Notes: a model not told the origin generated them from the sequence alone. Shown: positions 42,039 through 54,243, counted from the stretch's first letter. The stretch is DNA of 64,000 nt from Periplaneta americana (GCF_040183065.1 NC_091117.1:109360001-109424000); one strand, 5' to 3'. Program-made: numbers and translations.

Positions 42039-43303
42039 ATGGACACAGTTCAAATTAGTGGTTCTTGTGGAAATGAATCCGGTTCTTCTGGTTTAGATCC
42101 TACCACAATCGAACATGATTTTCATACTATGGTTGATCGAATAGAAACTGTGAGTAGCGATGTAAATATTAATATTGTGGAAATGATATAGGTCCTGTAA
42201 ACATTTCCTTGGTGCCTAGTAACAAACAAAAGAAGATAAAAAAAAACAATATTTATGCAGCTACCCAAAAAATCACTGAAAACTCTTTCTGCTAAACATG
42301 TTAAGTTGGCTCCTCTTGGAAGTAAAAATGTTACTATTTTAAATGCTTCGAACAAGAATGCCTCTTCAGTAGCTAATCTGAATGCAACCCTTTCTAATAT
42401 GCAAATTAATAAGCTGCAGGGCACAAGCTCAAATACAGAAATAGCACAGAATATGACGTGTTACACCAATATTCCAACTCAAAACAGATTTCAGCCTTTA
42501 GCTACGGAAGACAGTATGGAGGAACCTTCTACTGCTTCTACACTTCAAAGGAAAAAATTCCACCTATCTGCTTATAGAACATTGAGAATTATCAGCTCTT
42601 ATTACAATGTATACAGAATTATGTACAATCAGAATTTCATACAGAGTTGAAAGGTTCAATCATAAAAGTATACGCATCAACATCCCATGATTTTCGATCA
42701 CTTACTACTTACTTTGACTCAATTCGTCAGCAATATTATACTTATAAAAATCCCCCTGAAAAGAAATTTTCTGCTGTTATTCGAAATGTACCCTACTCTC
42801 TCAGTGATCAAGAGATAAAAGTCGTCCTTGAAGAACTTAACTATCCAGTTCATAAAGTAACTAGACTCCTAGGAAAGAACAAACAGCCCACTCCACTTTG
42901 TGCAATAGAACTAGACAACAATGACCAAGGTAAATCAATACTAAATCTCAGTCGCCTATTTTACAGTGTAGTTAAAGTCGAATTCAGACGCCAATCCAAA
43001 GAGATTCCACAGTGTACAAGGTTCCAAAATGTTGGTCATACTAAGAACTACTGCCAACTCGAACCACGCTGCGTACGATGTCTAGAGGCTCATCATTTCT
43101 CTCAATGCCCAAATCCTAAAACAATACCGCCTAAGTGCGTGAACTGTCAACAACAACATCCAGCTAATTACAGAGGCTGTGAACACTATTTACAATTGAA
43201 GGAAAAACTCTCACGTGATGTTCAGTTAAGACAAGAAAAACGGACTCATGTTCCAGAATCTTCGCAATCTTTACTTCAACGCACAGAAGATTCTCAACAT
43301 TAA
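42039..43303 (+). pseudogene. Jockey-type ORF1 (gag)
   Basis: Starts MDTVQISGSCGNESGSSG, then loses frame near 42190 and again near 42555-42650. The conserved middle includes FSAVIRNVPYSLSDQEIKVV, an RRM-like gag segment. Three cysteine knuckles follow: C-T-R-F-Q-N-V-G-H-x4-Y-C, C-V-R-C-L-E-A-H-H-x3-C and C-V-N-C-Q-Q-Q-H-x4-R-G-C. The protein binds element RNA. A TAA at 43301 ends it, but the same frame reopens at once and runs through a Leu/Ile-rich segment (LLTDLLSKVILHIITLLTPF) into the endonuclease. Confidence 0.8.
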
Positions 43304-43315
43304 GTAAATCCTTCA

Positions 43316-44040
43316 ATGTCTCAACCATCTACGTCAAAATTTCAAGCAAATGCAGTGAAAGGATCCTTTGATCAGAGTCACCGTCGCCCTATAAGTCAAC
43401 CTGCTCCAGAATCTTCCTCTTCATCTCTCTTAACTGATCTACTCTCTAAGGTTATTCTGCACATTATCACTCTATTGACTCCATTCTTGTCAGAAATTAA
43501 AGATTACTTTATCTCTTTTCTGTCATCTTCCAGAATGGCAGCAAATAATAAAATTTCTATTCATCAACTGACTATAATCAATTGGAATGCTGTTGGTATT
43601 AGAATGAAACGATCTTCTCTGATTGCCTTTTTATCAACAGATAATATTATGATAGCCTGTATCACAGAAACTCATCTTCTTCCAAACGAAGTCTTCACTG
43701 TTCCAGGATATAAAATATATAGAAATGATAGAAATACTTCAACTGCATCTGGTGGTGTTGCCATTTTAATTAAACGAAATATTACATATCATCAAGTCCT
43801 TCTTCCTTATACATTTGATATAGAAACAGTCGGAATCAAAATTAAGTGTCAAAATAACCATGATTTTGTTTTATTTTGTGCTTATAAGCCCCCAAAATAT
43901 CTGCTAAAAACTGCATACCTTGCTCTTTTATTTCCCTCAGTCGGTTCAACACTTCTTGTGGGCGATCTAAACTGTAAACACACATCATGGGGATGCAGAG
44001 TAACGAACCCAAATGGACATCGTCTTTACAACTGCATTAA
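43316..44040 (+). pseudogene. Jockey-type ORF2, endonuclease N-terminal part
   Basis: LTIINWNAVGIRMKRSSL, ACITETHLL (catalytic E), GGVAILIKRNI, FCAYKPPK and STLLVGDLNCKHTSWGC (D and N) identify the APE-type endonuclease that nicks target DNA. A likely ORF2 start is MAANNKISIHQ at 43535. The frame is cut at 44040 by the Kolobok-type insertion, and the shown frame then runs into transposon sequence until 44101. Confidence 0.85.
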
Positions 44041-44454
44041 AGGAGCAGTCCGCGATAAAATGAAGATGGATTTAATCAAACACGTTTTTCAATCTAAGTA
44101 GAATGTAATTTGCCGCATGTCAATGCAAGGCATGGTTCTTGAGTTATTGACTCCGCACAAATACTTATGACGTCACAGCCACTGAACTGGTGTGATTGCG
44201 TAGTAGACCGAGAACATCGGCGAGTGCAGCGCAGCGCTTTGTATTAAAATAAATAATCTTCTCTCGCCGTAGTAAACGTGAACAAAATTTCGGACTTAGT
44301 AATGATTGTATGAAGTCATGTTTTGCTTGTCATTTAATCATAATACCAGCACATACCAATGTTGTGGCTTTATGTAGACGTATTTTCTCCTATATGAACG
44401 ATTTTGAACTATAGTAGACTAAACAGAAGAAATTGTATCGTAATACAGTTTAAA

Positions 44455-46396
44455 ATGCCATGGTGTTGTGATTTTTCGTGTTCAGAGGGAACAACAAAAA
44501 CAGAACATGAAGAAGGGGTATCATTTCATGTATTTCCGAACAGAGAAAAGTAACTGCAAAGATTTAAAACATGGGTGAAGAAAATCAACAGCAAAGGTTT
44601 TACACTGTCGAAAACTACTGCTGTGTGTTCCAGTCATTTCCGTGAAACTGATTTTGAAGAATCGTCTTTACTAAAAAGTCGTTTAATGAAAGACAATAGA
44701 ACTCCTATGAAAATTAAGAAAACTTCTGTCCCTTTCCTATTTTTGAAAGGAGAATCTCCCCAAGACAGTTCTGATCTACGCGCTTCTCTGCTTATAAATG
44801 AAAGAAGGTCGTCGAAGAAGCAATAGCAAGTTGCAGTGATGCACCTATAGCTGAAAATATTGACGTGTGTGTAGTTCTCGATGAGGCTGAAAATTCACAG
44901 GAACCTAATATAAACAAAGTTGTGCAGTGTGAGATAGGGTGCGAGACGCTAAGATATGTGTGTGGTGAATCAGATGTGGGGGAGCAGAAACTAACTTAGA
45001 GACATATTTTCAAATAGAAGAAGAAACTTCAAATTCTAGTTCCGAGGACGCTGCACATGAAACAGAAAGTAAATAGGGAGTCAAAAAGTGTTTTTTTTTT
45101 GGGTCAGTGTTACACATTTTGTTTTTTTCTGTAATATTTGTCATTTCTCTTTTACAAATATTTGGTAGAAACAATAGGACCATTGCTGAAAGTTAATGCA
45201 GTGTGCCAGAATGCCAGTAATTGGGAGTGCAAGTCCAACAGAGGTGAAGCATTGCAGTGAGTTCTGCGTTATACTTGTGCTTTATAAGATACAAATCGTT
45301 TGAAAAAAATTTAAAAAACTTTACAACTATGTTTCATCGGCAAGACAACATTTTATAAAATAATTTCAAAATTCGTAGAACCAACAGTCAGATCCAACAG
45401 TCAGATGTACTTATTTTCAGATTCATGAACAACTTATCAATTCCCTAAAAGATAAAAACGTGCGAATCGCGGTGATGGCCAATTTGACTCACCTGGTTAC
45501 AGTGCAAAATATGTGACTTACAGTGTAATGGACCTCGATTCAGATAAGATTATAAACTTCGTAGTTCAGCAAAAAAGGTCTAATTGTAGGCGAAGCAGCT
45601 TGCGAAAAAGGTCTAGATCGCCTAAAAGAAAAAATGAACATTACCCTCTTTCTATCGGACCGCCATAGAGGAATTAGAAAATCGATAAGGACCAAATATG
45701 AATGGATGGGCTATCAATTTGACATTTGGCACATGGAAAAAAGCTTAAAGCCGCCGCACAAACGTGAAAAGAGAGCATCATAAATCACCTATGTGGTCTT
45801 GTGCTATATGTGAAGGTGATTCTGACGACTTAGAAGACAGATTCATTTCTGTATTAAATCATGTTTGTAATATACACGAATGGGGAGAAACAGAGACATA
45901 ATAAAAAATGTTCACACATTCACCCATACAATAGTGAGACGGAATGGATCGAACCTGGATCCAGCGATTACAATGCTTTGAAAAAAGTTGTATGTAACCC
46001 TGCCCTTTTGAAAGACCTAAATCAATTTTGTCACATCAGCAAATTTGAATCATACCATAACGAGAGATTGCTTTACTCTCCTAAGAGAAAACACTTTCCA
46101 TATGGTGGAATGGTAACAAGAACTATGATTGCGATAATGGACCATAATTACAACGTGAAAAGAGATGTAACTGGCTCCAGACTCCAGTACTCTAAAGCCA
46201 CTAAACGATGGGTGGAAGACAAAACATATAGCTGGAAGAAAAATGCGTGGAGAGAAGATAGGCCTACTATACAGAAAAATGTCTTGGAAGTAGTTCTGGT
46301 TATCAACTGCCGCAATTCGATGATCCACATGTTTCAGAGGTTCCCCAACCATAGCTTCGTGCCTAAACCGTGTGACTCAACAACTATGACGCAATA
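44455..46396 (+). pseudogene. THAP-domain transposase, Kolobok-type
   Basis: Starts MPWCCDFSCSEG, with SFHVFPNREK, a TAA at 44551, then LQRFKTWVKKIN and TAVCSSHFRETDF: a complete THAP finger with one stop. After low-complexity acidic sequence the catalytic part begins near 45470 with GDGQFDSPGYSAKYVTYSVM (first D). After a frameshift come TLFLSDRHRGIRKSI (second D), GYQFDIWHMEKSLK, and then, past further shifts, HPYNSETEWIEPGSSDYNAL, KFESYHNERLLYSPKRKHFP and MVTRTMIAIMDHNYNVKRD (to 46396). The THAP finger would bind the ends and the DDE core would cut them. Several stops and frameshifts make it inactive. Confidence 0.82.
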
Positions 46397-46615
46397 GAAT
46401 AATATAAACCATGTACTAATTTATTGTTGACGTGAGATAAACACGTATTTGCAGTCCATTCATAACGAATATTTCACGTCTCACATACATTCACTCACTC
46501 AGTGAAGGCGTTGACTTAGGTTATAATGAATCGACATATTAAACCTTTTCAGTTTGAACCCTTATCAGACCCAAGTTGTTCTAACCACTATGAGTACGAA
46601 ATTCAAAATGGGTAA

Positions 46616-46684
<69 letters not shown>
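46616..46684. repeat. (ATT)n microsatellite
   Basis: About 23 ATT units inside the Kolobok-type element. The poly-Leu frame across it is an artefact. Confidence 0.95.
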
Positions 46685-46968
46685 GTTACAGTATATGCAT
46701 GTGATAGGTCCTAGTGTTTTAATAATAACTGACTGTAACGTAGGAATATATATTTACTCGTTCTACGCTGTATGTCAAACGGAACTACAATGCAGTCTGA
46801 TGAAGCGATCAGTGGTTATGACGTCAGAGCTTGCAGTAAGACCTTTAATATTTCGCAAACTAAAAGGCGTAGAGCGATGCGACAAACGCCGTTAATCCGA
46901 GGATTACTTTGGTAAACATCCTATAATATAATCGAAATATGGAATTTTATCGCGGACTGCTCCTTTAA

Positions 46969-49196
46969 CAACCTTGGTCTCCATATTCTCGCACCAACTG
47001 AACCAACACACTATCCATATAATCCCGTCAATCTTCCTGATATCCTTGACATCGGAATTCAAAAGAATATGCATTTACCAACTTATATTGCATCATTAAC
47101 AGCACTTGATTCAGATCACTGTCCAGTGCTGATTACTTTCCACTTGTCTCCTAATATAACACCTAAAGTGCAACGCCTTATTAATGGTTTTCTTGAGTGG
47201 GATAAATTTCAGTTGACTCTAGACTCAATGTCAGTCACAGAATATCATCCACTAACAGCAACAGATATTGACAGTGATGTTCAACATTTTACAGACACTA
47301 TATGCTGATGTGTAAATTATTCTACAATGTGCTCCAAGCGGCCATTAACGTGCTACTACTTACCATCTTTCATACTCCAATTAATTAAGGAAAAACATCG
47401 TATTCGTAGACAATGGCAACGAGAGAGGCAACCATGGCAGCGGAAGAAGCTGAATTATCTCATACGATTAGTCAAGACAAATCTTGAACAACATCGCCTG
47501 CAGTCGTATCAGTCTTACTTATCATCTCTATCTGAAGCTGATAATAGATACTCCTTGGTACGCTACAAAGCGTATTCTACGCGAGCCAACAATCATCCCG
47601 ACACTTCGTTTAGACTCTCAAATAGCCACAGACACAGAGTCGAAATGTAATTTGCTTGCATCTCATTATCAACATGTATTCACCTCAAACGAGAATAAAA
47701 ATGAACAGACTACCTCTGAATTTGAAAAAGAACCTATAGAAAATATTAATAAACCGACTGTGCCAGAGAAAATTTCCTATACTACTCCACAAGAATTGTC
47801 TCACTTCATTCAAAGGCTTCCAAATAAAAAATCTCCAGGCCATGATCTTATACCCAACATTGTACTAAAGAAGCTCACCAACAAAGCTCTTACTTACTTG
47901 ACGATGATTTTAAATGCTGCCCTTTTAATTGGGTACTTTCCTCGAGCCTGGAAGCTTGCTGAAATCATTGTTTTTCATAAGCCTAACAAACCTAAGCACT
48001 TGCCATCAAGTTATCGACCTATTAGCTTACTGCCCACGCTATCGAAATTGTTTGAGAAGGTTATTCATAATCGCATTTGTAAATTTACGTTCCAAAACAA
48101 GATAATACCAGATTTTCAGTTTGGCTTTCGTCCAAAACATTCTACAACACACCAATTGCAAAGAATCACTGAATCCATTATAAAAGGCTTTGAAGAAAAA
48201 CAGTATACTGCCGCTGTGTTTCTGGATATTGCCCAAGCATTTGATACTGTTTGGCATGATGGTTTAATGCTAAAATTATATAGAATTGGTTTTCCTGACT
48301 ATCTCACACGCATCGTGAAAAGTTTTTTATCTGAGCGTCAGTTCTCAGTACGTATAGATGGCATTAAATCAACGCTTCGTCCAGTTTTAGCCGGAGTACC
48401 ACAAGGATCTATACTGTCACCACTTCTCTTCAATATATTCACATATGACATTCCATGTTTACAACCGTCACACATAGCTATGTATGCTGATGATACAGTT
48501 CTCTTTTATTCTCATAGTAACCTAAATACTGCAATCAGCACTCTTCAGACATCCTTACAGGAGCTGTCTAAATGGTTCTCTGACTGGAGATTACTACTCA
48601 ACATTACCAAGACAGAAGCTAAAATCTTCTCTTTAAGGCCTATTCATAATCCACCTCCTTTGGTTCTTCTAAATGAACAAGTTACATGTCTCTCTAGTCA
48701 AGAAGCTGTCATATATTTGGGAATATTATTAGACACGAAACTTACATGGAATGCCCATATAACTCGCATTGTTACACTAACCTCTTCTAGAATTCGAAAA
48801 TTATACCCTTTGGTTAATAGACGTTCACAAATTGGATTGGACTGTTCAATGCTACTCTACACCTCGCTTGTACGAACTCTTATAACTTATGCAGCGCCAG
48901 TGTGGGGGACTGCAAATAAGATACACATGCATCGCCTACAAGTTCTCCAAAACAAGTTCCTGCGTACTGCAACAAATGTCCCCTGGTTTGTAAGAAATCA
49001 ACAACTGCATCAAGAATTGGGAATTCTTCCACTAGAACAGTACATCCATTCAATGTCAAAATCTTTCTTCAACAAACTTCCTGGTGTTCCTGGAGCTGTG
49101 ACATATAACATTGGAGCAAGCTCTTGTCAGCCATCTAGACTTAAAAGGAAACTCCCTCAAGACATCCTTCTTAGTGATACTGACGATTCTAAATAA
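46969..49196 (+). pseudogene. Jockey-type ORF2, endonuclease end and reverse transcriptase
   Basis: CAAC at 46969 resumes the endonuclease, with DILDIGI and DSDHCPVLITF (terminal S/D-H). A linker with IRRQWQRERQPWQRKKLNYL changes frame near 47560. The reverse transcriptase (47484-49196 frame) shows KSPGHDLIPN, SSYRPISLLPTLSKLFEKV, FGFRPKHSTTHQL, FLDIAQAFDTVWHDGL (first D), GVPQGSILSPLLF and MYADDTVLF (catalytic DD), then a Y-L-G-I-L-L-D segment and a C-terminal region ending SDTDDSK. A TGA at about 47306 and frameshifts near 47290 and 47560 break it. The reverse transcriptase core itself is open and intact in motif. Confidence 0.9.
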
Positions 49197-49370
49197 ATTT
49201 AACACAGAAAATCATCATATTTTTATTCACATAATTCACAAAAATGTTTAATTAATTAATTTAAATTAATTAGAGGAGCATTTAGAGCAAACCTCAGCAT
49301 GATATTCTGCATGTGATATTCCATAATTTAACAGTGGTCTGTATAGCAAGTTTGCTGGTCGACCAATATT

Positions 49371-49420
<50 letters not shown>

Positions 49421-49853
49421 TCTGTTCACAATCTTTGTAATGTTGAACTTTACAAAGGAAATCAAATCTTTACCAATTAAATTTTGCTCAGTTTACAAGT
49501 GTTCTGTTTCACAATGCAGGGCAATTTTACAAACGTGTAAACTTTAGTTGTAAAATTAGCACATTTCCTACAATACCTCTGAGATGCGAAAATTTTCATA
49601 TCGCAACAAATTAAGACAAAATACAATAAAGAAATACTTATTAAATTAATTTTTGAGTAACTGGATAATATTAAGAATTAAACTAAAGCAGTTTTGATGT
49701 TATTAAGGAGTTCTAATGACTCAGACATAGATATTGAATTTAGGCCTAATCAAACGAAGACGCATATGTAAAATTCTCCGGCCAAGAATTAATAACACGT
49801 TCGTATCATTGTATGACTTTAATTAAAGGTTTCGAATGAGTCCCTCGCTATAT
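49197..49853. other. LINE 3' side and (TA)n array
   Basis: No clear poly(A) follows the LINE stop. A (TA)n run occupies 49374-49415. The rest is AT-rich and unassigned. Confidence 0.5.
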
Positions 49854-49990
49854 TTCAGAATACCGCGTAAGTATTTATATAGGAAGACTGTATTTAATAA
49901 AATATACTTGCACTTAAACAAGAAGTTCCCTGCACCAAAAATAAATAACTCAATAATGTAATAACGACACTACTTACGCGGTATTCTGAA
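49854..49990. mobile_element. MITE-like hairpin element
   Basis: TTCAGAATACCGCGTAAGTA at the left is the exact inverse of TACTTACGCGGTATTCTGAA at the right (20-bp arms), 137 bp overall. The interior shares TTCCCTGCACCAAAAATAAA and AATAATGTAATAACGAC with 2690-2885. No target duplication is certain. Confidence 0.7.
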
Positions 49991-52057
49991 GTCGGGTTCT
50001 AGTCCCGTTTCGTTAGAATCTCTCCTACAAGATATGGGACATCCAACGAGTTAGATATTATAGAGTGGCAGTATACCAGAGTCCGTGGATATACCAGAGT
50101 AGCGCAATCACCGAGTCGGCCGCCATTTTTATTCCTTTTCAACACGATAGGGATAGGAATATTTAAAGTAAAACTAAGGTATTTTTAATTTGAAGGGCAA
50201 AAACGTCTAAAGGATCTTCTTATATTTTAGAACATTATTGTCAGTCAACATACTAATGTATAAAAACTTTATTTTATAATTATTACAGCATAAATATGTA
50301 TTTAAGTGTTCAATACACTCCTTCATAAACGTCAAAGTTATAGGTATTACAGCAGTATGAACTTAAAAAATTACAAGTAACAAATGAAAAAAACAATGTT
50401 GCAAATAAAGAAAACAATAAATCTAAAAATTTCCAACTGCATTCCTCGTGCAAACTTTCCGACTTCCGCATATAAGGGGACACTATATTGAAATTAGTTT
50501 CAAGAGTTCACAATGGTGAAATCAATAACTACCACACTTACGAAGCTAGACTCACCAAATTTTAATCACTGGTATATCTGCTTAATAGTGACAAATGTAT
50601 AAAATTTCATCCGCCTGTGATAAGTGATTTGCATTTTATTAATATTTCATTAAAATATTGAACCGCATTTTATAAAAAGTCGTTTGCACAACAATCGACA
50701 TTATTCTTAAGTGATATTCACTTATATGGCTCCTTACATACATGGAATCAAAGCTTACTATAGAGTTTTACTGTAAAATTAATCAGTAAATTACTAGAAT
50801 TTTTTATTATAAAATAAAAAAATTAAAAATTAAGTCATAAAATTTTCTAATAATTTACCCATTCACTTTACAGAAAATTCCAATAGTAATATTTGTTCCA
50901 ATGTATATAAAGAATCATATAAGTGAATATCAAATAAAAATAATGTAAATTGTGGCGCAAGGGACTTTTTGCATAAAGCAATACAATATTTTATTAAGCT
51001 ATTAATAAAATGCAAATCTTATCATAGAGGGACAACATTTTGTAAGTGTGTTATTATTAACCAAATATATATTAGTGATAAACATTTTAAGAATTTAGCT
51101 TTAAAAATATGGAAGTTAGTAATTTCAGTATAATGTCCCCAAGGATACACTGATGTGAGATTTTGTTATTTAAAAAAATCGTTTCTTTGTTTTTATCTTT
51201 AAAAATTTGTTTATGGTCTAAAGATGCCCTCTGCCAATTTTCATGACATACGACCGGTCTATCAGCTGTTTAGAGTCACATTCTTAAAAGAATGCGCGCT
51301 CTGACTTAATTTAAATGCTCCGTCCACGCCCTCCACTCCGAATTCTGCGACCATTTAGAAATTACGCTGTATTTCATACATTATTTTGCTATATTAGATT
51401 TCCAATTGAGCCAGTGTAGCTTATCGACTTCTCAAAATATTTCTTCATAGAATCCAACAGATGTTAGGCCTACTTCAAAGGCTGCTTTTCTTTGAAAGAT
51501 ATTCAGTTACAAAGGAGAGGACAACTCTTGTCTAAAGGATAATTCTACTTGTTGCTAGTAGCCATAACAACGTGTTTTCCATGCTCGGCTTTTGTTTGTG
51601 ATACAAGAAATATTTGCAAGTTTCTAACAGTTTTATTGTTAGTATTATAATACTGTCTACAGTCTATAGTGATTTGTAAATAATATTTATTTAGTATAGT
51701 GTTTTCATAAGTTTACATAGATTTTTTTCAGTCGTCATCTTTATTTACTAGTGTAGGTTAGGTGTGCACAGCGTGGTAGTGTACATAAGGGTAAGTTCTG
51801 TATGTAATTAGCTAGGTCTGTATGTTTCAAAATGCCTAGAAAATAAAAAAGACAGAGACCTGGTTCATTATTATCATCCCAAACTTTGAAGTCAATTTTC
51901 TCCACTTTAATCTTCTGTAAATTTTGCATTGCTAAAAATGCTACTCTTTCTACAGATTTTGTACTACATGCATGATTTTTTTGCGGAGGTTTTTGAATAT
52001 GTTCTTAACAAAACTATCAGGATTATACCTAACACTCATATTTTTTGTTGTTGTTGA
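49991..52057. other. No recognisable feature
   Basis: AT-rich sequence with no coding frame of note and no array. It contains short repeated AT motifs only. Confidence 0.5.
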
Positions 52058-52323
52058 TTAGTCAACTGTCCGAAGATAGGTTTGAACCTCATAAGTAACA
52101 CCAATAAGGCATCACTCATGAGACAACTAGGCCAGAAGATAATGGGGTAGGGTGGCCAGTTCCTTTCCCCCTCCAATGCATACATGCATACTTCGCTGAT
52201 TGGCTACATATTCTACTAATCAGACTTCAGATGCATACAATATTGTTCTACCTCTGTCACATATCGTCAAGTGAGATTTAGTGCCTGATAATATATATAT
52301 ATATATATATGTATATATGGCTG

Positions 52324-52377
<54 letters not shown>

Positions 52378-52386
52378 CAGCCAGAA
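52058..52386 (+). mobile_element. SINE, copy 2
   Basis: Starts TTAGTCAACTGTCCGAAGAT. A B-box-like AGGTTTGAACCTC lies at 52079-52092. The body has AGACAACTAGGCCAGAAGAT. The tail is CGTCAAGTGAGATTTAGTGC, then an expanded (TA)n (52288-52370), then CACATATCAGCCAGAA. The last 14 bases also end copy 1, so the TA array grew inside the tail. Its TA run plus GGCTGATATG/CATATCAGCC forms a dyad. Confidence 0.65.
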
Positions 52387-53298
52387 TAGGAATAAAGGGT
52401 ATTTTTAATACTAATTTTTTTACGCTCGAATTGAATTTTTTTTTCTGTTTGTACACTTTTAGTGCATCAAATACTTTTAATAATTTTTTTTTTAGTAAAA
52501 TAAAGAGCAAAATTGTATAGTAAGTTTTGTTCTGAAGGTCTGACACATATGTGGACAAAAATTATGGACAAAATAGTAGCAATTTTTGAAAACCTAAATT
52601 TACACAATTTAAAATTACAAATTAAAAGTACCAAATTTCAGAGTTCTACCTAGAATAGTTTAGAAAATTGAAATTTCACATCAGTCTAACCTTAATACAG
52701 TTTCTAGTTTCTACGGTCTTTGTATTTTCCAATCGAGCCAAACAATACAATCTTGTCTCAAGAATGAATTCAGAACTTTCACAAATATAATATGTCATTC
52801 TTCCAAATAGCAATTAGGATTAAATTAAAAAATGCTTGGTTTGAAAGGGAGAAGATGGTAAAAATTTGACACTGATCCTAATTGGTACCTGATTTTCATT
52901 TGTTTTATGTAGAAATATCATTGCTGAAACCACTTAAATTCTGGATTAGTTTTAGAAAAATATTTTGGGACCCGAAATTTTAAATAATAAAATAATATCA
53001 AAATTGAGTCATTCATTAATCTCACAATGTATGCTCGCTTAGGTAGTGGATCGTTTCTTTTTATATTTATAGTCACTTCTTTCCTTTTCCCTTATTTCTT
53101 TAACCTTGCCACAGAGAGCGCTTATTTCAGTACTCTGTGAACAGTTCTGAATATAGCAGCACTGCATTTTTTCGTACTTACATTACACTCTTTCCCCATA
53201 CAACTGTATACTACATAGCGCGCGCTGGATTAACAATGGCGGATTTGTCGGCATTTGCGGCGCAAAGGATTACGGTACTCTGGATATCCACTGACTCT
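52387..53298. other. No recognisable feature
   Basis: AT-rich, with no supported frame. Near 53220-53280 composition rises in GC (GCGCGCGCTGG, ATGGCGGATTTG) just before the hairpin. Confidence 0.45.
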
Positions 53299-53421
53299 GC
53301 AGTAAACCTCTGATAAGCGCTCCCTGCGGAGGCTGGCAGTACTATGGATCGTTCCAAACAAAATATGGCGGTCCATAGTACCGCCAGCCTCCGCAAGGAG
53401 TGCTTATCAAAGGTATACTGC
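53299..53421. repeat. Large hairpin, about 55-bp arms
   Basis: GCAGTAAACCTCTGATAAGC... through TGCGGAGGCTGGCAGTACTATGG pairs with CCATAGTACCGCCAGCCTCCG... through TGCTTATCAAAGGTATACTGC, loop near 53350-53367. A few mismatches only. Confidence 0.85.
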
Positions 53422-53617
53422 CTCTCAGCTGCCTCTCTACTATTTTGATAAATGTAATGATTTCTTTTTCATTTGTGTTTGTGTACTGGTACCGTTATAT
53501 CATATCATTTATTTTTGTCATCTGCCATACAAAGTACAGATGGACATGTCAGTATATTTAATTACAATAAAATTCTTGATGCGAATAAATATTATGAAAA
53601 CAAATAGTTCTTTAAAT

Positions 53618-54243
53618 GTAAGCGTTCACTACATCATATTGCACTCCTCGTACGACTCGCACGCAACGGATATTTTAAGTGCAGTGCGTTCACTGTAACG
53701 GCTCCATCTCATCGCCTCATCGGATTCCCCTATCAGCTGTTTGAATCATGACGTCGTACGATATTGACATTGCTGAAAACAGAGGAGTTGAGGTTAGGTC
53801 TATTAATTATGACTGTTAGCGAATAAGAATTTTTAATTGCTTCATGCGTCTTAATTGAAGAGGAACAAACGAAAGAAATATTGGTTACATAATATATTTG
53901 CAAGAAACGACTTGATTACTGTAATGTGAACGCCTCAAATTATATAATTCTTCGCAATTTTCTACAAGCGAAATAAGTTTTCCGTCTGCCATTTTGGCGC
54001 GACATTGAATATGGCACAACATAATAGTAACAGTTCACAAATTAAAACTGATTGATTAAAGAAGGCCATGATCGCACGCATCGGAAATGTTGCTCCTCCG
54101 AGAAACGTGGACGGATTTTCCGAGAGCCGATGCGTGCGATACGATGTAGTGAACGCGGTTACATAACAATTACAGCAAAGATAGTCTTTTTCCGATCCGT
54201 TCGATTCGTCCGATGAGTGCGATACGATGTAGTGAACGCTTAC
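53618..54243. mobile_element. Terminal-inverted-repeat element, non-autonomous
   Basis: The left end GTAAGCGTTCACTACATCAT... and the right end, inverse GTAAGCGTTCACTACATCGT..., match over about 29 bp with two differences and more loosely to about 52 bp. An extra copy of the right-end motif (CGATACGATGTAGTGAACGC) lies inside at about 54137. No coding content; the target duplication is unclear, so the superfamily is unassigned. Confidence 0.75.

Larger units (their letters stand above)
44041..46964 (+). mobile_element. Kolobok-type DNA transposon (TTAA, THAP transposase)
   Basis: Perfect 21-bp terminal inverted repeats begin AGGAGCAGTCCGCGATAAAA (44041-44061 and inverse 46944-46964). TTAA flanks both sides (44037-44040, 46965-46968). 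TTAA duplications plus a THAP-bearing transposase are the hallmark of the Kolobok superfamily. It contains a decayed transposase and an ATT microsatellite at 46616-46684. Confidence 0.9.
42039..49196 (+). mobile_element. Jockey-type LINE, split by a Kolobok-type transposon
   Basis: The order is gag with three zinc knuckles, APE endonuclease, reverse transcriptase, C-terminal region, as in the Jockey group of non-LTR retrotransposons. A 2924-bp DNA transposon (44041-46964) sits in the endonuclease with TTAA on both sides. Removing it with one TTAA gives T-G-C-ATT-AAC-AAC and continuous C-I-N-N-L-G-L. Several frameshifts and stops show that the element is dead. Confidence 0.9.

Noticed and set aside
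52281-52558. Tyr/Ile-rich frames on both strands
   Set aside because: They arise from the (TA)n array in the SINE tail.
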